Shown: piece by piece, positions 1 to 12,300 of the stretch | How the letters are laid out: each line of letters starts with the position of its first letter | Numbering within the stretch: the first letter of the stretch is position 1 | Source: Amoebophrya sp. AT5.2 | Lineage: Eukaryota; Sar; Dinophyceae; Syndiniales; Amoebophryaceae | Length of the DNA stretch: 13,504 nucleotides | Assembly (NCBI GenBank): GCA_005223375.1 | Contig: RXOD01005543.1 | Coordinates: forward strand, 1-13,504 | Direction of reading: 5' to 3' | Notes under the pieces: model-generated | Seen by the model: the letters and a program-made list of their open reading frames with translations, nothing else | Database searches by the model: none | What the model was told of the DNA's origin: nothing | Program-made: the position numbers and the translations under genes

Positions 1-23
1 CATTAGTGCACTACTGTCTGCGT

Positions 24-110
24 ATGCAGTCATCCCCTTCTTCATTATTGTTTTTCACAGCGACCGCCGGTGAAAAAATGCTAATGATGGATCTGGATAA
101 AAAGCAATAG
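24..110 (+). other. Upstream short ORF (28 codons)
   Basis: An ATG at 24, with further in-frame ATGs at 78, 84 and 87, leads to a TAG at 108-110. The frame is also open from position 3, so it could be the tail of something starting outside the window. The peptide has no recognisable motif. If the leader is transcribed unspliced, this uORF would precede the giant ORF; if the acceptor at 239-241 is used, it is removed. It may be chance. Confidence 0.2.
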
Positions 111-212
111 CGTGGGGCGCAATACGAATATTATACTAGATCGGACGATTACTACTATATACTAGGACTTTTTAAATACTACCACGACCATCTACTTCGC
201 CACCCGGATCCG

Positions 213-241
213 CATCATCAACTTTCTCTTCGAATTAATAG
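213..241 (+). promoter_or_regulatory. Candidate 3' splice (or trans-splice) acceptor
   Basis: A pyrimidine-leaning tract (CTTTCTCTTC within it) ends in TAG at 239-241, directly before the open frame begins at 242. That TAG is also the in-frame stop that closes the frame upstream. If it is an acceptor, the stop would be removed from the mRNA. The transcript would then begin here after spliced-leader addition, or be joined to an exon upstream of the window. This is inference from composition alone; no branch point was established. Confidence 0.3.
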
Positions 242-249
242 GTGACTGA

Positions 250-318
250 ATGCAATGCGGAAATGCGGCTGACGAACACGAAGACGAACACGAAGGCCGA
301 ACTGCAGGTCAAGACTAA
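250..318 (+). other. Out-of-frame uORF overlapping the main start
   Basis: The first ATG after the candidate acceptor is at 250, in a different frame from the main ORF. It runs 22 codons to a TAA at 316-318, overlapping the main ATG at 263. A second out-of-frame ATG at 255 stops at 270-272. Scanning ribosomes would meet two ATGs before 263. Either initiation is leaky and translation of the giant protein is dampened, or the true start lies in an upstream exon. Confidence 0.3.
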
Positions 319-3300
319 AAACACCTTCTCTAAAACGCCTCTCGCCGGAGTCAGCGAGGACTTTCTTCGAGCCCAGGAGTCGCTTCAAGGGTTTGTGAAA
401 CGCCCTGGATTCACCAACGTTTACGGCACACTGGAGCTCTTTCTCGAGGATATCATTGCACCCAGCGAGCACACCACGAACCTGTTCGACCTCGTCGTCT
501 GCGAGATTCTGTGCGCGTCGGAGCGGGGCGTATACGTGCCGGCATCAAATGAAATGTCGCGGAGCCAGGGCGGGAACAAGCCGCGCCGACTGATGTTCCG
601 CGACGCTGTCTCGTTGCTACTGAGCAAGAAGAGTTGCCGCGCGTTCCGGTTTCCGGCACTGTGCAGGCTCGGTGTTGCTGCGTATGACTTCTTGCGGAAG
701 TTGTCCCTTCTGCCCGTCGCAATGTACTCCGACCGGCAACTACGTGACGCCTCCGAACGATGGAAATTGTTTTGTAATGGATTGCTGCCGCGCAGCGCGT
801 CCCCTGGTGCGCATACTGACGAAGTTCTAGAGAACTTCGCGCTGGAGTTTCTGACGGAAGAAGAATACAGCGACGAAGAGCAGGCGAAGAAAGCGCGTTC
901 GTCGCTGCAGAAGGATCTCTGCGCGCTGCTAGAGCTGGTCGTCAAGTGTGGGATCAGCAGCACTGGTTCAGACGCGAGCGGCAGTGGTAATGATGGAAGT
1001 ACTCCTGTTACAGGAGCCCCACATCACTCCTTCCGCTCCGCGGTACCGGCACAGCAAGTACCTGAAGCGGTGACTCGCGTGATGTGCGCGGCCGTGCGAG
1101 GGGGGATTCACTCTCTCCGGAACCTGCTTGTTTTCGTCGAGCAAGTCCATGCAGCGGGCTTTCGTTCATCTTCGGCTGCGACGCAAGTTGGTGTTGATCA
1201 CACCGACACCGACGAGTCCGGCCTCCCAGACGAAGTGTGGCGGGTTTTGGCACGCACTGTAGTCTCCTCAAACTCAAAGCAAGGGCGGGAGGCGATTCTG
1301 CAGGTTTCGTGCAATCCGGACGAGTTGGAAGCCATGCGGGATGCTGCGCCGGTACATGACCGAGTTGCGAATGAAGATGGGGGGGAGGACAACGACTCCG
1401 CTTCGGAACGGTCTTCCGCTGGCAGCAGGAGCGACGCATATGAAAGTGCCGAAGAGGACTACACGGGCACTGGGGAAGGTACTGCGGAAATCTCGAGTCC
1501 ATCTCGACAAGGAATGACTCGTCTGGAGCTCATGACCACGTGCCGCCTTGTCGGGTTCGCGGGACTGAATGCCAATGCTTTGCTTTCCTCGTCGTTCCGC
1601 GGAGATCAACAGCAACAGGTGAACAATGACAAGACCCGGCGGAAGATCTACTACCACACTTGTCGGCTACCCCTTCTCGTTCGTTTCTACCACTCGCCGC
1701 TGTACCGCAGACGCAGCTTCGTCACTGCGCCGACGGCGCGGAAGCGGTTTGACGCGCTACTTGCGCAGTTCGTTGAGGACGAGCTGCTGGCTTTGGTCGA
1801 CGTGCATGTGCAAGCGGCGGGCTCCATGATCAGCGCAGCTGATGGGCGGACCGGTAGTTGTTCTTTTGTGCTCGACGAGCAGGCACTCGCAGAGAAGTTC
1901 TGGCTTCCATTGCTCAACCTCATCTGCGACGAGAGTTACTACAGTGCTTCCATAATTACCTCTTCCAGTACGTCAGCCGCCTCAGGAGCAACAGGAGGAT
2001 GTGAGGACTTCCTGTCACAAGGCAAAGTGGGCGCGCTTCAAGACCCGGTGATTCTTTTCCACCATCTCTGCCTGGTCGCCGCACAACGCGCTGTGTCTTC
2101 CGACAGCTGCTGGTTGTTGCGGTCCCCCGACGCCGTCGAACTTTTGCTGCGGGTTCTACTGACGCATGAGGGGTTCTGTGGCCGCTACCTAGCGGAGGGG
2201 TGCGAGCTTCACCCAGCACTGCGCATTGGAGCAGTTATCGAGGCCGCTGTGAACCGTCTACGCAAAGCAGCGCTGGACAAAGACAACGACCGCTCCGGCG
2301 AGTGTGCGACACGCTGGACAGTCAGGGACGCAACTTCAACTACTACTTCTACTTTATCAACATCTGCATCAGCAACATCATCATCTTCGTTCCCGCCTCG
2401 GCCAGTTAACATATTCCTTCGTGTCTTCGACGCGATCGGCGGCAGGACCTGGCTTGCGAAAAACCCGAGGGGGGTTCACGTCTTTTTGCCGCTGTTATGC
2501 GACCATTGCTCGAGCTCGACCGACAGGGTGCACACGATCAACACCACGGATGCAAAGCAAATAGATCTTGAGGGCAATCCGTGGGCAGCTTCCATCCTTC
2601 AGTTTGCCGCGTGCCGCATCGATCGTGGCTTCGACGATACTTACAGTTTTCACGTGAACGTGGACGAAATGGCATTTTGCGAGATACTGTTCGCTGAAGC
2701 AAACGGAGAGCGAGCGGAGGCTGATGTCGGGGACGAGAAACAGCAAGTAGGTGAAGGTTATGCAGTAGAGCAGCGCACAACTACTTCTTTGCGGAGCAGG
2801 TACCAAAAGGCGACTAAACTTTTGGTTGCTGCGGCAACGCACCACTGCAAGCAGGCGTTCCCGGCGGATTGTGCAGTCACCGACCGCGCGGCCTCCTCGA
2901 GTCAAAGCATCTATTCAGAAGTGAGTCAGCTCACGCGAGCCTGCGCTTGTGTCGTCGACGCGTGGAACTCAAAAAAAGAAAAATATTCATCGTGGCGCTT
3001 CGTTCTCGAGGTTGTTGTGCCGAAGCTCGATACGCTTATCCGCATCTGCCTGACCCGTCTGCGCTTTGTCTCCGACTTTCTTCAGAAGAACGAATTGAAA
3101 GAAGCACTCCGACACGGGCAGGCGGTAGAGGAAACGATTAGAAGCATTAAGCTGCGCGCCGGCGTGCACAGCATGTTGCAATCCGGAAAAGTGATTAAAG
3201 AGCACCTGATGTTGGCTGCGAGTAATCATCCTCGAGCACCAGGGTTCTTGGGGATGGGGATGTCGATGCTTGCAACCGATTTGGAGCTGCCGGTCGACGC

Positions 3301-6300
3301 GGAAGCAGAGCCGATTTTTGCGTTGATGAGTGGCGACGATGAAGTGCAGAAAGCGCTGGCGCAAGCTGTCCGCGATTACACGGAGGATCGTTCCGCCTGT
3401 GACGTCTCGGCGGCGTATAGCCGGTTGCTTGCGTCTGGGCAGATTGCGCATTCCACCGGGATGACGTCCACTGGAACTTCTTCGTCCACCGCCGGAGTAA
3501 AGTTGTTGTCGCTGCTCTGCACGCACGCCGCTTCTCCTGTACCCGAAGATAGCGGAAGCCCGGAAGATTTCTTTGCCGCTGATGCGCAAAATGTAGATGT
3601 ACAAGGACAAGGTATCCACAGTACGAGTACGATTCACCAGCTTGATCAAGGTCAAGTACAACAACTCGATCATGGAGAAGCCGGCACCGTCGACGATGAA
3701 GATGATGAACAACTACGCAATGGAGAAGATACTATACCCCTTATGCCGCGCAGTCAGAGTCATCGTCACCAGCAGCAGCAGCAGCAAACGTCCCCGAACG
3801 ACCAAGAACAAGATGGCGCGGAACAACTACTGCGGCCAGCAGCGGGGACGGTGCAACTACAGAACAGCTCTGATTCCTCTTCGCCTGGTGATGGGTCGCT
3901 ATCTTCCTGCTCAGCCGAAGAGCAGGTAGACAACATCTTCAACAAGCAGGAGCCGGAGCCTGGAGGAGGATACTGGGAGGAGAATGAGCAAAAGCGGTTT
4001 TTTGCGGACGACGGGTTCGCTTTCGGTCGCATTGTGCAGGTCGGACCCGTGTTTTGGATCAAGCTCTGGAAGACCAGCGAGCACAAAGAAACGCAGCAGT
4101 ACCTGCAGAACCACGACTTTTTCGAGAGGTTTTGGCCTGAACTTAACAAGCCCGCTGGTGCGCCTGCGCCAATAGATTGGCATTCGCCCCCACCGCCGGC
4201 AGAGGAGGTGGATGTCGAGCTCTGGTGCCATTTTAGATTCACGAAGGTCGACGTGGCACGACTTCCACAAGCACTCCAACGCAATGGCGTGTTCGTCCAG
4301 TTCAAGATTCACTTTCAGCGAGGGTTGTCTTACACACCTGCACATACCGCGGTAAAAGGAAAGGGAAAGGGGAAAAGCGCGGAAGAGCAGATTCCATATT
4401 TTTATGCGATAGAAAATTCGATTAAAGCAGCGCCGCACAGCGTTATCCGCGTGAGAAATTGGATTTCAACAGCACCTCCACTTCCCCCGCCGCTGCCGGT
4501 TGTACAAGGCGGATCGCATCCCCAGGAGCAGCGCCAGGAGCAGGAGGCCGTCGAGACCGCGGCCCCGCGTTCGTGGGCGACGCTCTTCGACAACATGACC
4601 CGGGCGCGGGAGGAATTCCGCCAGCACCACGACGGCCGCCTCATCCTCGGCAAGATTCAGTACCGCGCGCCTGAATCTGCAAAAAAATACTGCGGCTTTG
4701 TGGTACCACTGCGCGAAGGCCTTCCGTTTCCGGAGGTGCTGGCAGCCATCGGAAAGCACAAGCACAACTTGCAAAGAGCAGCACCAGGAGAACACGACCA
4801 ACTGCTGCAACAGAAGGAAGGTCAGCCAACGGAGGGACCACAGCATCAGCAAGGTCTCGGGATCGGGAGGGCGGCCCAGTGTATTCACATAGATCTGAAG
4901 AGCCTCGCGAAGCATGCACGCCTCGAGCCGATGAAAGGAGACGTCGTTTCGTTCGCGCTGAACGAGTCGTCGGACGCGATTTCCAAAGTGCTGTCGGGGC
5001 GCAGCCAGTACCTTTCCGCGCGTGACCTGAATGTCGTGCGATACAACTCGACCGTCACTTTTTCGACATCAGCACCCCCGAACCAGCAGGCTGGACCGAG
5101 CACGGCGAAAATGCGCGGCATCCGACACTTTCTGAAGCTGTTGGGACCCGTGTACAGCAGAACAGCTTCATCTTCAGCAAACACGGGGCCAGCTGCGTCC
5201 ATCGGGGAACGAGAATTCGAATGGTACCAGATCGCGTGCGAGTTTTTCGGGCAGTTCGAGCCGACAGCGCAAGCACACCAAGAATCTGATGGTGGCGCTC
5301 GCGATGGCAGCAGAGCCCCGGCAATAAACTCAGCAAGTGTAGTATCAGGGCCGCACGAAGTAGGCAGTGCTGGCAAGGCCGGGTCTACTGGAATGAAAGG
5401 GAAAGGAAAGGCGAGGGCGGCGGGCGCAAATGCGAATGCAGCTAACAGGTTTGATTCCGTCGAAAACTTCGAAGTGCATGGATACACGAGCAGCGAAGAG
5501 ACCTCGGATTCCGATGGTGAGGAAGCACTCTCTGCCCTAATCGCATCTCCGATTCCTGAAAGACAAAGAGCTGTCCCCGTGGCTGACCTTGTCGAGCCTT
5601 CTGGTGAAAATGCAGCATCCGCTAATTCCACGGCACTGCACGTGCACCAGCAGAGCCAGGCGGAGCTCGAGTTGCTCCAAAAGACCTCTGCCCTCAGTGT
5701 TTGCGGCGATAGTGGCGTCGCGTTTTTTCGCCTCTGCGTCGAAGAGCTTCTGCGCGAGTTTTTCGGTTTGGACTTTCAATTCCCGCTGACTGCAGCGGAA
5801 GAAGCGGAAGCGGGCGGTGCGAGCGGAGGCGCGGCCCTAGCCGCACCTGCCGTTGCGGCCGGGGGTAGCGGGGTTGCATCCGCGATTCCGGCGTCAGCCT
5901 TGTCGACGAACGTCTGGGGCACGACAGGCGCAGGGGTATCAGCTTCTGCGGAGCTCACACGTCGAGACCGTCTACGTGTGTTAAACGCGTTGCTCGGCCT
6001 GATGACGTCCTTCGAGAAAGAGTACAGAACGCGCCTCGGCGTGACCATGAAGCTGAACTTGTCGTCGGAATCGGCCGCGGCATTCCTCAATGGGAATGCC
6101 TCACGTGAATCTTCTGCCGGCACTGTTGACATCGATCCTCGGGAATGCTTTACCGCGACGGGTAACAGCTCGTTTCTTGTGCTGCTCTTGTCTGCTTTCG
6201 CTCAGGTCGGCCGGGCTGCGGCGTCAGGTGAAAACACTTCTGCTGTGGACTCTTCGCGACGAAGACAGCCACTGAATCAGATAGGGGAAGTCATCAAGCA

Positions 6301-9300
6301 GTGCTTACTCACGGGGAATGCTGCAGCGCAGAATGCTTCTGCCCGCCCTTCCCCGGACGCGTCGCCGTCCCAGACGAGTAGAGCATCCGGCGGCCGGCCG
6401 AAGGCCAAAGCAGGAGCCAGCGCCAGCAGGGGAACTACAAGTAGAGCAGCGGTTGGTGGGGCAAGCGCAACTGCACCTGCTGGTGCCGCGGAGCTGATCG
6501 AGTTTGTGATTTCAAATACCGCGCGGTACGATCCTTCTTTGATAGACGGCCTCCGCTGTCTCGTGTCTTCGCCGCCGCTCATCCGCTTCCAGCGCTCCAG
6601 CGAGGCCTTCGCCGCGGAGAAATTGCTGCAGAGCGTGCATGTTTTTCTGCAGAATGCGATCAAGACGCACGCCGACGCGATGGACTTTCTGGCGCAGCGG
6701 GCGCGCATCGCGAAGGGCACACGCGAAGAGCTGGAGGAAAAGCACTGGAGCCAGCTTCCGCTGATCCCGACCCTGGACGAACTGCGAGACGAACGGTTGG
6801 GGAACCTGCCCATCGTGCCGGAAGTGTCAGTGGATCGCACGTCTGATCAGAGAGGACGAAGCGGGCGGATGGACCAGGGTGGAGCGGCTGATGCCGCAAG
6901 TTCCGCTGCGGAAACTACCCTAAAAACCACCGGCAGACCAGGTCTGCGCGGCTTCCGCGATTATGAGCACTACATGAACACCACGCTGCGGTTGCTCCGA
7001 CAGGATACGTTCTCCAGTCTGCGCATGGGCGTTTCGCGGTACGCGCGAAGCAAGACGGTCGATTTCGGGCTGATGAGGATGTACGCGCCCAAATTTGTGG
7101 GGCTCCACTTCCGCGACCAGGACACGATAAGCATCGTGCTCCAGGTCGACCCGTTGACCGACACGAAGACGAAGCAGAAGGAGAAAAATTGGGCTGACAG
7201 CGGCGGCATGATGTACGGAAATTTGATTGTGATCTCCCTCGACGGGGACTTCCAGGACGAGTCCAGGCTGGTCTACGCCCAGGTGAGTTGGTCCGAGAAG
7301 CAGGTCCTGGCGAGGATGGGACTGTTCTTCGCGGAAATTCTGCCGCGCGATATCACGGGGGCGGAAAAAACACCGGTCGAACAAGTGATCTCCCTAATCG
7401 CAGCGCTGCCGTCGTGGGACAAGGGAAACAAGAACGCAGCGAGGAACGGAGCTACTTACGAGAAGAGCGCTGTAATCGCTGAGAGCCCCGCGTACTACAA
7501 GGCCTTTTGGCCGGGGTTGAGGTGCCTTCAGACGAAGAAAAAAATCGACGACTTGCCGAGCTTTGCGCCGCAGCTGATCTTTGGGCCGGGATATAATTGC
7601 GCCCACCTAGGAGCGGCTTCGGCAGGCGGAGAGGCGGCTGCAGGGCGCGAGGCGCCGGCGGCGTTTTACCTACAGCAGTGGCCGGGAGCAACGGTCGATA
7701 TTGGCTTGCTGGATGCGCGACCTGGAGCTGGTGCTGCGACAACTGCAGCGACACCTACGACCTCAGGAGCGACGCCAGCCGTTGAAGCCCAGCCTTTATT
7801 CACCAGTCACCGCATGCGGGTGGACGAGTGTGCGCCGGTGCTCCTGCGTAGTCGCGAGGCCGCTGCGTCGAATGAGCAGTCCTCTCAGCAGCACGGAATC
7901 GCCACCGCCCTGGACGAGTTCCAGCAGCACGCTGTGGGCGTCGTTCTCTCTAACCCAGTTGCCTGCATTCAGGGCGCCCCCGGCTGCGGCAAATCCTACC
8001 TCGCCGTCCTCCTCATACGGCTCCTGGCCTCGCTAAGAACGAACGTCGGCGCACCAATCAAGTTGAAGTTTTTGGTTGTGACGTACAAAAACAAAGCCCT
8101 CAACGAATTGGCCGAAGCGTTGCTAAAGTACTTCCCCGAGAGTCTCGTGCGCGTAGGCAGCGGCGGGACGGCCGAGGACAGCAGTGCGCTGCTGGAGAGC
8201 AGGAATCTGAACCTGCTGAAGAACGCGTATCAGCAGACCGCGGAATCGCAGGCGTTCAATGAGGAGTGGAAGAAGGCGGACAAACGGCTTGACGGCGTCA
8301 GCACGGAAATGGAGGAACTGTCGAAGCGACTGGGAAAGTCGCGCTTTTTCAGCATCACACTATTCATCCTGCGCTCGCGCGACAACCAACTCGAGTCCTT
8401 ACTCCGCGGCGCGTGCGAGAAGGGCATTCCTCTAGCCGCGAAGGTGCTCGGCGGTCGCGGCCTCGCGAACGACATGGAGGAACTCGACGCACAGCTGTCC
8501 CGAGCGCACGAGTGGGTCTCGAACCAGCGGCAGCGGCGGAACAAAGACCTCAGACTGGCGAATTTTCTGGACTGCGAGACGGAGTTTTTGTCGCAGAACT
8601 CCGACCAATACACGCGGCAAATTTTGTACCACGCTTTGGCAGACGCGCTGGACAAGTGGGTGCCGGAACAGAGCTGGTTTCTCGCCGTGGCGGAGCGCGT
8701 GCGGAAACACCGGATCGAGAAAAGCATGCGCCTGGACCTGCGGACGGACTCGACGCTGAAGAATTTGGTCGTCGAGATCAAGCAGGGGAATTTGCGAAGA
8801 CAGATGCGGAACGAGGGAAGGGAAGACGCTGGTGGAGAGATCTTGGGAGAAGGCCCCCGTGTAGTTGCAGGCGGAGCTGGTGCGGAGGACGATCCCGAAA
8901 TCGCCCCGGATGCCGACTACCGCCGGGAAGGTGGGGAGCTTCTCGACAACACCTCCTTTAATTTCACGAGTGCTGGCGGCGGCCGCGGAAAAGAACAGAG
9001 CTTCAAAAGCTGGGCCGACCACAAGCAGCATGTCGTGTTTCTCGATGACCCCGACGAGGAAAGCACAGCAACCAACTACCGTGCTGCAAGAAACCAACAC
9101 GACCAACACCAAGACGCCATTCGTCACGCTCCCGAGGTCGCCGAATACTTCCACGGCCGGCGCGAGTCGCTGTCCAAGGCCCGGGATTTGTGGTCGCTGG
9201 AGAAAACGGACCGCGTGCTTTTGGTGCAGTTTTTCCTGCAGGAACGTGTGGACGAGATCGAGCACAGCTTGATCGCGCGCGAGCGCGAGTACACGCAGTT

Positions 9301-12300
9301 GAAGGTGGAACGCAAGAAGATCGCCGCGGAGCAGCGCGCGGCCGTGTTCCGCGGCAACCAAATCACGGTGACCACCATCACGGGCGCCGCGATCTACGCG
9401 GATTCTCTCGAGAAAGCGAACTTTGACGTGGTCGTCGTGGAGGAGGCGGCGGAGGTGCTCGAGGGGCAGCTGATCGCCTGTCTGCAGAAGTCCGTGAAAC
9501 ACCTGATCATGATCGGGGACCACTACCAGCTGCCGCCGCCGGTGCAAAGCAGCGTGCTGCGGGAGCGGTACGGCTTCGGGAAAAGCCTGATGCAGGAGAT
9601 GATCGACCTGAAGGAAAAGGCGGAATTGCAATTGGGGGCTTTCTGGCAGGACGAGAGTGGAGGTGGTGGAGGGCGCGGAAATAGTATTTTTTCGTACTCC
9701 GCGCAGTTGATGAAACAAAGCCGCATGGACCCGGATATCGCTAAGTACCTGCGGGCTCCCTGCAGCGGCGGCAAGTGGAGGGACGGAAAAATTCTACTTG
9801 AGTCGGCAACTGCGTCGACTTCGGCTAGCTCTACTGTGTTGATGAATCCAAATCCGAACCAAAATCAAGTTCAAGAACTGCAGAGACGGCACCAGCTTCA
9901 AAACGGGCTAGACCAATCTTTATCAGCCTCGTCGAGCGGCACAAGCTTATCGGAAATCGTTGCGAGCCCGGGCGCTCCTGCTGGAAGCACTTCTAGCAAC
10001 CTCCATGATCTTCAAGCTCTTCACATCTACCGCATTGCCCGCTACCCCAAACTTCGCGACAATACCGACATCGTGGGGAGATTTCGCCGCGAGCATCTAC
10101 GTTGGATCGCCAACCCCGATAAGCGGGATTCGGCTTTTATCGAAGACTTTCTCGTGCACGCGCCTGCGTTTTTCTGGGACACGCCGCTGAAGAAGACGGA
10201 AAAATTCGCCTGGCACGAGACCAAGCAGGAACTCAGCTTCATCAACGAGGAGGAAGCGAAGCGTGCTGTCCAACTCTTTCTGCTGATGCTCTCACAAGGA
10301 ATTAGGCCGGAGAAGATAACCATCACTTCGCCGTACCGCGCACAGATTCGGGAGATCCGTATTCAACTCAGGATAGTGAAGGAAAAAAGGAGAGAGTACT
10401 TGAAAGAGGCGTGGAAAGGGGTTCGTGACGGGTGGAACGACGAAAACGCGGCTGTCGACGCTACGATGGACGACCAGCAGTTTCGGCGCAACAACTACAG
10501 CTCGCCTCAAGACGATTACAACGGGAATCAAGAGCGCAACATGACGGACGACCCGCTCGCATCTTCGCCGCTCCTCACGTGCTTCGACGATGTCGTCTGC
10601 ACACCTCTCGATGGGTACCAGGGCAATCAGAACGACCACGTGATCCTTTCTCTAGTGCGCTCGAACATTCACCACGACTGTGGGTTCCTGAAGAAGTCGC
10701 CAGAAGGCATTTGCCGAAGAACGGTGGCGCAATCGCGCATGCGCAAGAGCTGGATCATCCTCGGGAACGCGGAATGCTTCGGCTTCGACAGAGTCGGGGC
10801 GGCGGGAGGGAGGAACAGAAGAGCTGGCGCGTGGGCGAATGGAGGTGGAGGTGGGACCACGACGGGTTTGAAGACGCCGAACCCGGTCTGGGGTCCCGGG
10901 CTAATCGACCTGATGAGAGATGACGGGCGGGTGGCTGCGTCGCTAAAACTGAAATGCCCGCGGCACTCACCAACTGACGACGCTGACGACGGGTACTTCG
11001 CGCCGGCCTGCGCGGACGATCTTTGCGACCCAGTTTTGCAGCAGCCCGGGGTGGATCTGCGTATGAAAATGATCTGCAACAAAGTCTGCGGCCAGACGAT
11101 GCCGGATCCCTGCGGGCACGCGTGTCAGCGAAAATGTCACTTCGGCCCCTGCGAGCCTCGCTTTTGTACCGAGCGGGTCACCACACCCTGTCCCGTGGAC
11201 CCTGACAACCATCCGCCGTTGTCGCGCGCCTGCAACGAACGGCACGCCGTTTGTCGCGCGCCGGTCGAGTACTTCTGTCAGAAGAGAATTGTGACACTTG
11301 AGGGGGTGGTTGGTCCGGCAGCGAACGGGCGGTTGGTGCAGCAGCGAAGGACTGCGAGGACCTGCGGCGCGCGGCGGGTCCGCGAGTGCTACCAGGGCGC
11401 GAACTTTCTGGCACCGCCGCACATGGTGACACACACTTGCCCTACCCCCGGCTGCAATTGGTCGATCGAGGCGGAGTGCGACGCGGCACCAGAGGACTTG
11501 CGCTGCAACCGGCCGGTCAGCATCCGGCTCCCGACGTGCGGCCACACGCGCGAAGTGAAGTGCTGGGAGAGTAGCCACGCAGACAGGGACATGATGATCA
11601 AGTGCAACGAACTGGTGCGGGATCGATGTGCAAGCGGCAAGCACCACATCACGCTCCCGTGCCACGTCTGGACGAAAGCACGCAATAATCGCGAGTTTTT
11701 CCACTCTTTGTGCAAGGTGGAAATCCCCTTTACCTGCGGCACGTGCAATCGCGAACAGAGGCAGTTGTGCTGTCAGGCGTCGGAAGCTGGAGGTTCAACA
11801 GCAGGTGCCACCGCCCACGGACGATCTCAATGCGGCTACCCCTGCGAAAAGAAGTGTCCGAGCGGGTTGCATCGGTGTTACGGCGCGTGTGGCGATCCGT
11901 CGCACGAGTGCGTCGCTGAAGCGGGCAACTGCCGCGAGTGCAACGAAGACGAGCTGCAGGGGCAGATCGACGCCATCTTCCACACGGGAAGGGAAGTGCG
12001 GCAGCGGCGTCTGCACCTCATGTCGAACCGGAAAAAACTGTCGCAGTTGAAACAGGTGAGCTTAGGGCAGTTGTTCTTCCCGGAGTCGCGCGTCTACGAT
12101 CTTTGGCTCAGCGGGGCTGGGGAGAGCGCGAGAGCCGAAACGCTGGACGCGAAAGTCGAGCAAATAAGAGCCATCGCGCGGGGCGAGGACGGAGGCCGGA
12201 GCACTGGTGCTAGGGGAAGAGCAACAGGACGCAATATGAGCAGTGGTGGGGAGCAGCGATTGCTGCAGCTCCTGCCGCAGGAGTTAAACGTGGTTGCGCT

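Larger units (their letters stand above)
1..262 (+). promoter_or_regulatory. 5' flank / presumed leader
   Basis: AT-richer than the gene and without a recognisable coding region. It contains two pyrimidine-rich tracts ending in AG (about 31-60 and 213-241), both resembling eukaryotic 3' splice acceptors. TATATA lies at 156-161 and a T5 run at 169-173; either could be a core promoter element, but nothing confirms it. The octamer TATACTAG occurs twice (132-139 and 158-165). Short upstream reading frames are present. No bacterial -35/-10 pair or ribosome binding site is convincing. Confidence 0.45.
7910..10790 (+). other. SF1 (UPF1/ZNFX1-like) RNA helicase core
   Basis: Residues 2550-3509. Motifs in order: Q-motif-like LDEFQQHAV (2550); Walker A GAPGCGKS (2571); Ia TYKNKALNEL (2607) and RVGS (2630); Ic TTITGAA (3037); II VVVVEEAAEVLE (EE at 3060); III GDHYQLPP (3085); QSRM (3152); TSPYRAQ (3355); V DGYQGNQND (about 3450); VI VAQSRM (3488). 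All ATP-binding and arginine-finger positions needed for activity appear present, so it is likely an active ATPase. EEAAEVLE is the ZNFX1-type variant of DEAA. Large insertions separate Ia from Ic, III from IV and IV from V. Confidence 0.93.

Noticed and set aside
242..244. GTG as the start codon
   Set aside because: It directly follows the TAG and has no Shine-Dalgarno sequence. In a eukaryotic gene the first in-frame ATG at 263 is more likely, or the true start lies upstream after splicing.
7278..7286. Perfect donor-like CAG|GTGAGT (also a CAG|GTGAGC near 12054)
   Set aside because: The frame stays open through both and codes plausible domain sequence. No convincing paired acceptor that would be needed was identified, so no intron is called.
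8413..8961. 182-codon + strand frame inside the main gene
   Set aside because: Off-frame shadow: the peptide is Arg/Gly-rich without motifs, whereas the main frame carries the helicase insertion.
8432..9718. 428-codon antisense open frame
   Set aside because: It lies wholly opposite the conserved helicase segment. Its translation has no recognisable motif and shows the His/Leu/Val bias expected from the complement of the sense codons.
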